Shown one piece after another: positions 1 through 5,675 of a DNA stretch of 5,675 bases. The notes under the pieces were generated by a model. The model searched no databases. It was given only the letters and a program-made list of their open reading frames with translations, and had not been told where the DNA came from. Within the stretch, counting starts at the first letter, position 1. Each line of letters opens with the position of its first letter. The position numbers were made by a program, and so were the translations under genes. Source of the stretch: Planctomycetaceae bacterium (GTDB lineage: Bacteria; Planctomycetota; Planctomycetia; Pirellulales; UBA1268); NCBI GenBank assembly GCA_947464585.1, contig CANHYS010000180.1:1-5675 (forward strand), written 5' to 3'.

Positions 1-146
1 TACACCGGCAGGAGGTCTACGAGGCGATCCAGCGGGAAAATCTGCGGGCCTCGCGACTGGAACCGGGTGACACGCAGGACATCGGCAAGTTTGCCGGTCG
101 CGGCAACAACGGCCAGGCACGCCCGCCGGAGGGGCCGCGGCGGTAG
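1..146 (+). CDS. C-terminal end of an unidentified protein (partial, 5' end outside window)
   Basis: This is an open frame whose first complete codon is at base 3 and which ends at TAG (144-146), giving 47 residues. It starts HRQEVYEAIQRENLRAS and finishes in a Gly/Pro/Arg-rich tail ending PPEGPRR. The other two plus frames are poorer candidates: one stops near base 70 and the other reads as Arg/Thr-rich nonsense. Third codon positions are about 83% G or C (39 of 47 by my count), as expected for a real gene in this genome. The first 20 or so residues look like an amphipathic charged helix. The rest looks disordered. I do not recognise the family, and no catalytic motif is visible in this fragment. 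It converges on the minus-strand cluster, with 34 bases between its stop and the stop of the thioredoxin-like gene, so it belongs to a different transcription unit. Confidence 0.6.
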   Translation, partial: HRQEVYEAIQRENLRASRLEPGDTQDIGKFAGRGNNGQARPPEGPRR

Positions 147-180
147 GTGTCTGCCCAGACGGCCAGTCGCAGCGTGACCG

Positions 181-762
<582 letters not shown>

Positions 763-770
763 GGACGTGT

Positions 771-776
771 CTCCTT
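771..776 (-). promoter_or_regulatory. Ribosome binding site of the thioredoxin-like gene
   Basis: On the minus strand these bases read AAGGAG, a near-consensus Shine-Dalgarno sequence, with 8 bases between it and the ATG at 762-760. It fixes the start of the thioredoxin-like gene and rules out the much longer upstream-extended frame. I see no convincing -10/-35 pair in the 59-base gap that holds it. Confidence 0.75.
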
Positions 777-821
777 GGCGGGGGCGAACGCAGGCGGTGC
801 AATCCTGCCATGCTACCGTCG

Positions 822-1595
822 TCAGCGGCGGAGAAACACCCGCTTCGCATTGGCGGTGGTCTCGGCCGCCAGCCGCTCGAGCGAGACGCCGCGTGCGATC
901 GCGAGGCAACGGGCTGTGTGCACGACGTGGGACGGCTCGTTCCGCCGGCCGCGCAAGGGTTCGGGCGAGAGGAAGGGGCTGTCTGTCTCGATGAGCACTC
1001 GATCGGCTGGAACGGCCGCGGCCACTTCCCGCAGGGCGGCAGCGGACCGGAAGGTCACCATGCCCGCAAATCCGAGACAACAGCCGAGCGAAACGGCCTC
1101 CTCGGCCTCGGCATGCGTGCCGGTGAAGGCGTGCAGCACCACGCTCAGCGGCCCGCGTGCGATCGCCTCGCGAAGCGTGTCGAGGGTGTCGCGGATGCTG
1201 TCACGAGTGTGCACGACCAACGGCAGCCCCAGGCTCTGGGCCAGCCGGATGTGGCGGTCGAAGAACTCCCGCTGCAGGTCTCGCGGCGCGGAATCGCGAT
1301 ACCAGTCGAGGCCGGTCTCGCCGATCGCCGCCACCCGTCCGGAAACAACGAGCCGGGTGATGCGATCCCATTCGTCGGGCTCGATCCCGGCGACATCGTT
1401 GGGATGAATGCCGGCGGCTGCCGCGAGGCCTGATTCCCGGGCCGCCAGTTCTGCGGCGGCCTCGCTATCGGAGGCCCGGGTGCCGATCAGCGTCATGCCC
1501 ACCACGCCCGCCGCCCGCGCCCGGGCGATCACCTCTGGAAGATCGTCCCCGAACCGCATCGGGTCGAGATGGCAGTGGCTGTCGAAGTATTCCAT
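822..1595 (-). CDS. tatD: TatD family metal-dependent hydrolase (putative DNase)
   Basis: This encodes a 257-residue protein, close to the roughly 260 residues usual for the family, and is a TIM-barrel amidohydrolase-like metal enzyme. The metal and catalytic residues can be followed in order: DSHCHLD (H7, H9), AGIHPND (H64), IGETGLDWYRD (E93), LVVHTRD (H129), LHAFTG (H155) and IETDSPFL (D205). The family signature RGRRNEPSHV follows at 215-224. All are intact, so an active enzyme is expected. Characterised TatD proteins are cytosolic, divalent-metal-dependent 3'-5' nucleases acting in DNA repair or degradation, and other family members deacylate D-aminoacyl-tRNA; the exact substrate here is not shown by the sequence. 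The ATG at 1595 is chosen because TatD proteins begin just before the DSHCHLD motif. It lacks a good Shine-Dalgarno, and in-frame GTG (1610) and TTG (1637) starts are possible. The TTG start would sit only 4 bases after the upstream stop. The gene is co-directional with its neighbours. Confidence 0.93.
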   Translation of the reverse strand: MEYFDSHCHLDPMRFGDDLPEVIARARAAGVVGMTLIGTRASDSEAAAELAARESGLAAAAGIHPNDVAGIEPDEWDRITRLVVSGRVAAIGETGLDWYRDSAPRDLQREFFDRHIRLAQSLGLPLVVHTRDSIRDTLDTLREAIARGPLSVVLHAFTGTHAEAEEAVSLGCCLGFAGMVTFRSAAALREVAAAVPADRVLIETDSPFLSPEPLRGRRNEPSHVVHTARCLAIARGVSLERLAAETTANAKRVFLRR

Positions 1596-1641
1596 GAAAA
1601 GGAGGCCCACAAAACCCTGGCCACCCGATCGATGCAATGGA

Positions 1642-2061
1642 TCAGGATGGCGACGTTGCCACCTGCTCGAGCACGTCGATATGGCTCAGCGTCGTGGCCT
1701 TTGCCTCCCGGGCCAGTTCGGCCGCCACGCCATCGTCTGCGGTCGATGCAATGATTGCGTCGATCGCGGCCACCTGACCCCGGAGACCGGCGACCACCCG
1801 TGGCAGCAGGGACCGCATGTCAACGTCGTGGCAGCCGGTGAAACTGATCGGGTAGGCCGGCGACGGCACCGCGATGCCGCGGTCCTCGGTCGCCACGGCG
1901 GCCCGCTCCACCACGCTGCGGTGGTCGCCGACCAGATCGGCGAGCGCGAGTTTGATCGATTCCTTGCCGGGATAGCTCCAGATACCGGAGTCGGCAAGGT
2001 ACATGGCAAGCGACGGCTGGAGCACGTCGAGCAGGCGGCAGAGAGGATCGGAGGATGGCAT
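1642..2061 (-). CDS. Conserved-looking small soluble protein of unknown function, directly downstream of nuoN
   Basis: This encodes a 139-residue protein that I do not recognise. It has no signal peptide and no membrane segment. It looks mainly alpha-helical, with candidate helices near residues 5-24, 33-60, 83-108 and 110-134. A turn-rich stretch, AVPSPAYPISFTGCHDVD (64-81), separates helices 2 and 3. The segment DLVGDHRSVVERAAVATEDRG (42-62) has the feel of the second helix of a four-helix bundle such as a ferritin-like or DinB-like domain. A full metal-ligand set (paired ExxH motifs) is not present, so that is only a fold guess. Possible ligand residues are H47, C77, H78, D81 and H127. The ATG start lies 15 bases after the nuoN stop, with only a weak Shine-Dalgarno (CGGAAT), which suggests translation coupled to nuoN. 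The frame fills the space between nuoN and tatD exactly and reads as a balanced protein, so I take it as real. A role linked to complex I is possible from position alone. Confidence 0.75.
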   Translation of the reverse strand: MPSSDPLCRLLDVLQPSLAMYLADSGIWSYPGKESIKLALADLVGDHRSVVERAAVATEDRGIAVPSPAYPISFTGCHDVDMRSLLPRVVAGLRGQVAAIDAIIASTADDGVAAELAREAKATTLSHIDVLEQVATSPS

Positions 2062-2076
2062 GATGAGTGATTCCGG

Positions 2077-3744
2077 TCAGGATGCGAAGGCACCCGCCAG
2101 TTGAGCGCAGGCATAGAGGCCCGACCAGAACACGCCGAGCACCACGACCGGCACAGCGAGCGCCGTGACGACCGCTCCTGGCAGCGAGACCAGCGAAAAC
2201 TCTCCCCCCGCGCGATCGGCCGGTGGCGGGTCGAAGGTCATCACCTTGAGCACACGCAGGTAATAGAAGAGGCTGATCACCGTGTTGAACCCTCCGACGA
2301 CGAGCAGGACGAGCATCAGGGGCCGCTCGGCCCCCAGCGAAATCGCCTGCACGAGCGAGGAGAACACGAGGAACTTCGCCACGAATCCCGCCAGCGGCGG
2401 CAGGCCGATCAGGCTCACGAGCACGACGGCCGTGGCGACAACGATCCCCGGACTGGAACGCACCAGGCCGGCATACGAATCGATCTCCTCGCTGCGGAGT
2501 TGATTTCGGAGGAACGCCACGATGGCGAAAGCGGCCAGGTTCATGAACACATAGGTGCCGAGGTAGAAGGCGACCGCGCTGACCGCGTCGCGGGCCCCTG
2601 CCGGATCGACACCGACGAGTGCCACGGCCGCCGCTACCGCCATCATCAGGTAGCCGGCGTGGGCGATGGTGGAGTAGGCCAGCAGACGCTTCATGTTGGT
2701 CTGACCGTATGCCGCGAGATTGCCCAGCGTGCAGGTGATCGCGGCCATCAGGCCAACGACATACACCATGAAGTGCCGCGTCGTGCCCAAGCCGGCAAGG
2801 CCGGCTTCCGCGAGGTTTGCCGCCGCCGCAGCGTTGATTCCCGTCGGCGACACGCCCAGACCGAAGCAGACCCGCAGCAACAGTGCGACTGCTGCCGCCT
2901 TGCTCGCGACCGACAGAAAGCCGCCGATCTCGGCAGCAGCCCCCTCGAAGACGTCCGGGCACCAGAAGTGGAACGGCACCGCCGACAGTTTGAATGCCAG
3001 GCCGACCGCCATCATCAACCCGCCGAGGGCCAGCACCATCACGCTCCCGCTGGCCGATCCGGCATCGACGACCCTCGCGATTTCCGTCGCCATGCTTGGC
3101 AGATGGCAGGTGCCCAGCAGGCCACCGAGCAGGCTGATGCCGTAGAGCATGATGCCCGCCGCTCCCGCACCGTACACGGCGTACTTCAACGCCGCCTCCG
3201 AACTCGCCTTGCGGCCCTTGAGCAGGCCCGCCAGCGCGTAGGAGGGAACGCTCGCCATCTCCACTGCCATGAACACCATCAGCAGGTGGTTGGCCGACGC
3301 CATCAGGCACATGCCCAGCGTCGCCCCGAGCACGAGCGTGTAGAAGTCGGCACCATCCTCGTGATCTGGAATGCCCGATGCCTTCGTGAACGGGATGTAG
3401 AGGGCGAGGAATCCCATCAATAGGAAACGGATATAGGCTGTCAGCGAGTCAAATACGAGCAGGCCGCCGAACAGCTCCTGACGCACGACGCCGCTCCCGT
3501 TCGCCCCGCCGTGCAACAGACCGCCCATGGGGTTGCCACGGAGATCGTTCCACGCATACCAGAGGGCGAAGCAGACGCCTCCGAGTGCCACGAGTCCGGA
3601 GTCGAGCCGACGCAGCACCGGCAGCATCCGGCAGAGCAGCACGAGCACGATCGTGGCGGCAAGGCAGAGCTCGGTGCGAAACAGGGGCAACGACACGGCG
3701 AGCGTGTCGTTGAGCGAGCCTGTGATGAGCGAGCCGAGGTTCAC
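2077..3744 (-). CDS. nuoN: NADH-quinone oxidoreductase subunit N (complex I antiporter-like membrane subunit)
   Basis: This 555-residue polytopic membrane protein is one of three Mrp-antiporter-like subunits in the membrane arm of respiratory complex I, which couples NADH oxidation to proton export. The proton-path residues known from E. coli NuoN can be matched: E162 in VEMASVPSYALAG (E133), K187 in LKYAVYG (K158), K252 in FKLSAVPFHFW (K217), K282 in SVASKAAAV (K247) and K457 in GFVAKFLVF (K395). The matching spacings E162-K187 (25) and K252-K282 (30) support the alignment. The conserved MKRLLAYSTIAHAGYLMM (351-368) is also present. It is longer than E. coli NuoN (485) through extra residues in loops near 68-90, 212-232, 297-325 and 378-390. 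The motif after the TM7 break reads CPDVFEGAAAEIGGF instead of the usual proline-containing form. The start is GTG, supported by a Shine-Dalgarno 9 bases upstream and a 42-base gap from nuoM. It is co-transcribed with nuoM. Confidence 0.95.
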   Translation of the reverse strand: MNLGSLITGSLNDTLAVSLPLFRTELCLAATIVLVLLCRMLPVLRRLDSGLVALGGVCFALWYAWNDLRGNPMGGLLHGGANGSGVVRQELFGGLLVFDSLTAYIRFLLMGFLALYIPFTKASGIPDHEDGADFYTLVLGATLGMCLMASANHLLMVFMAVEMASVPSYALAGLLKGRKASSEAALKYAVYGAGAAGIMLYGISLLGGLLGTCHLPSMATEIARVVDAGSASGSVMVLALGGLMMAVGLAFKLSAVPFHFWCPDVFEGAAAEIGGFLSVASKAAAVALLLRVCFGLGVSPTGINAAAAANLAEAGLAGLGTTRHFMVYVVGLMAAITCTLGNLAAYGQTNMKRLLAYSTIAHAGYLMMAVAAAVALVGVDPAGARDAVSAVAFYLGTYVFMNLAAFAIVAFLRNQLRSEEIDSYAGLVRSSPGIVVATAVVLVSLIGLPPLAGFVAKFLVFSSLVQAISLGAERPLMLVLLVVGGFNTVISLFYYLRVLKVMTFDPPPADRAGGEFSLVSLPGAVVTALAVPVVVLGVFWSGLYACAQLAGAFAS

Positions 3745-3753
3745 GGTCTGGTT

Positions 3754-3759
3754 TCCTTC
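3754..3759 (-). promoter_or_regulatory. Ribosome binding site of nuoN (supports GTG start)
   Basis: The minus strand reads GAAGGA here, 9 bases before the GTG at 3744-3742. It supports GTG as the true nuoN start, with no ATG suitably placed nearby. It lies inside the 42-base nuoM-nuoN gap, which otherwise shows no hairpin or promoter that I can support. Confidence 0.65.
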
Positions 3760-3786
3760 ACTGCGGGGATGACTGCGGAAATCTCG

Positions 3787-5583
3787 TTAACGGGCCGCCT
3801 GCGCCGCCGCGGGCTCCTGAATGGAGGCCACCGCCCGCCCTGCGGGCGCATCGTGCACGCGGCGGGTCCAGTCAGCCAGCGTTTCCACCTGACGGTTGAC
3901 GGACGGGGTCACGTAGTTGAAGAGCAACTGCGGGGCGACACCGAACAGGATCGCAAAAAACACCAGCGGCGTGGCGATCGCCAATTCACGCGGCGTGATC
4001 GGCGTCAGATGGTCGCCATGAGGACCTTTGTATTCCGCACCGAGATACACCCGCTGGATCGCCCAGAGGATATAGGCTGCGGTGAGGATCACCGTGAACG
4101 CGGAGATCGCGGCCAACGCACGGCTGTAGTTCCAGCTCGAGAGGGTGACGAGCACCTCGCCGATGAACCCGCAGAGGCCCGGGAGGCCGAGGCCTGCGAA
4201 GAAGATGGCGATGGCCAGGCCGCTGTAGACCGGCATGCGGCCGAAGATCCCACCGAACTCCTCGAGATTGCGGTGATGCACCCGGTCGTACAGCACACCC
4301 ACCATGAAGAACATGCCGGCCGAACTGATGCCGTGCGCCAGCATCTGGAACATGGCGCCGTTGACGCCCTGTGCCCAGGCATCCCAACGATACTCATGGC
4401 CGGCGACGGCGCTCCAGACACCCAGGCCGAGCATCACATAGCCCATATGGCTGACGGAACTGTAGGCGACCATGCGCTTGAAGTCCTTTTGGGCCAGAGC
4501 CGCAAAGGCCCCATACACCATCGACACCACGCCCAGACCACAGACGAGCCAGGCCAGCGACAGGCCTGCGCCCGGACAGATCGGGTAGCAGATGCGCAGG
4601 ATGCCGTAGCCGCCGAGCTTCAGGAGCACGCCGGCCAGGATCATGGAGATCGGCGTCGGAGCCTCCACGTGCGCGTCGGGCAGCCAGGTGTGCACCGGCA
4701 CCACAGGCACCTTGATTACGAAGCCGATCAGCAGAAGCAGGAACGCCCATGTTTCAAGGCTCATGCCCCAGACCTGAGCCGCTGCAAAAGGCGAGTTCGG
4801 CAGCTGGCCGATCTGCGCGAGCGCCAGAATGTTGAACGTGTGGAGCGGGCGTTCAGCCGTGCGAATCGTCTCCACGGCGGTGGCGCGGGCCGCTCCATCC
4901 AGAGACGGGCTCACGACGTGGGCGGCGACCAGCTGCTCGTCCGAGAGGAGTCGCAGATCGCTCGTGTAATAGAGCATCAGAATCGCCAACAGCATGAGCA
5001 CGCTGCCGAGGAGCGTGTAGAGGAAAAATTTGATGGCGGCATACTCGCGCCGCGGACCGCCCCAGATGCCGATGAGGAAATACATCGGCAGCAGCATCAC
5101 CTCCCAGAACACGTAAAAGAGGAAGAAGTCGAGCGACACGAAGACGCCCAGCATGCCGGTGACGAGCAGCAGAAACAGGATGTGATAGGCCTTGACGTGC
5201 TTGGTGATCGGCCAGCTCGCGGCGGCGGCCAGCATCGACAGGAACGTGGTCAGCACGACCAGCGGGAGGCTGATGCCGTCAACGCCCAGCAGGTATTCGA
5301 TGCCGAAGGCCTCGATCCAGGGCAGTTTGACCACCGCCTGCATCGACGGATCACCGAGCCGGAACTGCGCCGGCCCCGCAGGCCCGAAGAGCGCCGGAAC
5401 AGCCATCCACAGCGACAGCACGAACACGACGGCCGTGGTGAGCAGCGTGGTCCAGCGGATGAAGTCTTCGCGGGCCTTTGGCACGATCGGCAGCGACAGA
5501 AACGCGGCCACCAAGGCGGGCAGGAAGACAATGGCCGACAGGGGCCAGAGGGCGGGCTGGACGAGCGTATCGGTGGGCGACAT
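3787..5583 (-). CDS. nuoM: NADH-quinone oxidoreductase subunit M (complex I antiporter-like membrane subunit)
   Basis: This 598-residue polytopic membrane protein is the middle antiporter-like proton channel of complex I. The functional residues match E. coli NuoM: E161 in FYVFWEVMLLPMYFLIGIWG (E144), K291 in GFVIKVPVVPVHTWLPDAH (K234), K322 in LLKLGGYGILR (K265) and E476 in GFIGEVLV (E407). The 31-residue K291-K322 spacing equals that of K234-K265. Other family hallmarks are LPDAHVEAPTPISMILAGVL (301-320), DFKRMVAYSSVSHMGYVMLG (367-386), AHGISSAGMFFMVGVLYDR (416-434) and GLGLPGLCGF (464-473). It is about 90 residues longer than E. coli NuoM (509): some 40 extra residues lie between about 207 and 275, about 12 near 391-403, and a hydrophilic tail runs from about 557 to 598. 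The ATG at 5583 has only a weak Shine-Dalgarno (CGGA). The frame is open to the window edge, but the upstream part is compositionally unlike coding sequence (about 53% G/C at third positions by my count) and overlaps the preceding gene's end. It is followed by nuoN. Confidence 0.96.
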   Translation of the reverse strand: MSPTDTLVQPALWPLSAIVFLPALVAAFLSLPIVPKAREDFIRWTTLLTTAVVFVLSLWMAVPALFGPAGPAQFRLGDPSMQAVVKLPWIEAFGIEYLLGVDGISLPLVVLTTFLSMLAAAASWPITKHVKAYHILFLLLVTGMLGVFVSLDFFLFYVFWEVMLLPMYFLIGIWGGPRREYAAIKFFLYTLLGSVLMLLAILMLYYTSDLRLLSDEQLVAAHVVSPSLDGAARATAVETIRTAERPLHTFNILALAQIGQLPNSPFAAAQVWGMSLETWAFLLLLIGFVIKVPVVPVHTWLPDAHVEAPTPISMILAGVLLKLGGYGILRICYPICPGAGLSLAWLVCGLGVVSMVYGAFAALAQKDFKRMVAYSSVSHMGYVMLGLGVWSAVAGHEYRWDAWAQGVNGAMFQMLAHGISSAGMFFMVGVLYDRVHHRNLEEFGGIFGRMPVYSGLAIAIFFAGLGLPGLCGFIGEVLVTLSSWNYSRALAAISAFTVILTAAYILWAIQRVYLGAEYKGPHGDHLTPITPRELAIATPLVFFAILFGVAPQLLFNYVTPSVNRQVETLADWTRRVHDAPAGRAVASIQEPAAAQAAR

Positions 5584-5594
5584 GGAAAAATCCG

Positions 5595-5675
5595 TCAGGG
5601 GATCGTGGGGTGCTTGTGCTGGGAGGGCGTGTGAAAAAGACGGCCTGCAGGGAAGGTGCGGATCAAGGCGTTTGA
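5595..5675 (-). CDS. C-terminal end of the gene upstream of nuoM, possibly nuoL (partial)
   Basis: On the minus strand, a frame open from the window edge ends at TGA (5597-5595), 11 bases before the nuoM ATG. It gives 26 residues, beginning SNALIRTFPAGRLF and ending KHPTIP. About 77% of third codon positions are G or C, compared with about 53% in the frame continuous with nuoM, and the third frame stops after three codons. This is therefore the most coding-like reading of the stretch. In most complete nuo clusters the gene before nuoM is nuoL, so nuoL is the natural guess. The fragment is too short and carries no recognisable NuoL motif, so identity rests on position only. It could also be non-coding leader. 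Confidence 0.4.
   Translation of the reverse strand, partial: SNALIRTFPAGRLFHTPSQHKHPTIP

Noticed and set aside
763..821. Possible promoter for the thioredoxin-like gene in the gap after tatD (a TTGCAC element).
   Set aside because: No matching -10 element is found at a suitable distance; the downstream bases are GC-rich. Only the ribosome binding site can be supported.
1629..1753. An 11-base direct repeat, TCGATGCAATG, at 1629-1639 and 1743-1753.
   Set aside because: There are only two copies. One lies inside the coding sequence of the 139-residue gene and the other is in the gap before tatD. There is no symmetry or third copy, so chance is the simplest explanation.
1820..3310. A 496-codon minus-strand frame overlapping nuoN and the 139-residue gene.
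   Set aside because: It is Gly/Arg-rich out-of-frame translation of nuoN with no membrane segments. The downstream part is a shifted reading of the small gene.
2101..3423. A 440-codon plus-strand open frame antisense to nuoN.
   Set aside because: It shows the same His/Gln/Arg-rich shadow composition and overlaps a confidently identified nuoN. It is an artefact of high third-position GC.
3511..5634. A 707-codon open frame on the plus strand antisense to nuoM and the start of nuoN.
   Set aside because: The product is rich in His, Gln, Glu and Arg with no domain logic, as expected when a hydrophobic, high-GC membrane gene is read on the opposite strand. The nuoM and nuoN genes explain the region fully.

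Overview
The window is high-GC bacterial DNA. It is almost fully coding and is dominated by one long block of minus-strand genes that encode the end of a respiratory complex I (nuo) cluster. The NuoN and NuoM variants, which have long loops and an altered NuoN motif, together with the gene neighbourhood suggest a planctomycete (Pirellulales-like) or a related high-GC bacterium. That assignment is inferred from protein character; no rRNA or other phylogenetic marker is present.

Layout, following minus-strand transcription from the right edge to the left: (a) 5675-5595, the last 26 codons of an upstream gene, possibly nuoL, cut by the window edge; (b) 5583-3787, nuoM; (c) 3744-2077, nuoN, with a GTG start and a good ribosome binding site; (d) 2061-1642, a 139-residue soluble protein of unknown function; (e) 1595-822, a TatD-family metal-dependent hydrolase/DNase; (f) 762-181, a cytosolic thioredoxin-fold protein of the peroxiredoxin-like CNHC type. 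At the left edge, 1-146 on the plus strand is the C-terminal end of an unidentified gene that converges on this block, with only 34 bases between the two stop codons.

NuoM and NuoN are two of the three antiporter-like, proton-translocating membrane subunits of NADH:quinone oxidoreductase. Both keep the membrane Glu/Lys series needed for pumping, so both look functional. The three genes downstream of nuoN are co-directional with short gaps (15, 46 and 59 bases) and could be read through from the nuo operon. TatD and the thioredoxin-like protein have no known role in complex I, so this may be simple operon extension.

I see no mobile element, CRISPR array, RNA gene or clear terminator. No convincing new multi-gene system is visible. 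The items most worth a second look are the unknown protein directly after nuoN, and the NuoN and NuoM sequence departures (a rewritten TM8-entry motif and a roughly 40-residue insertion).
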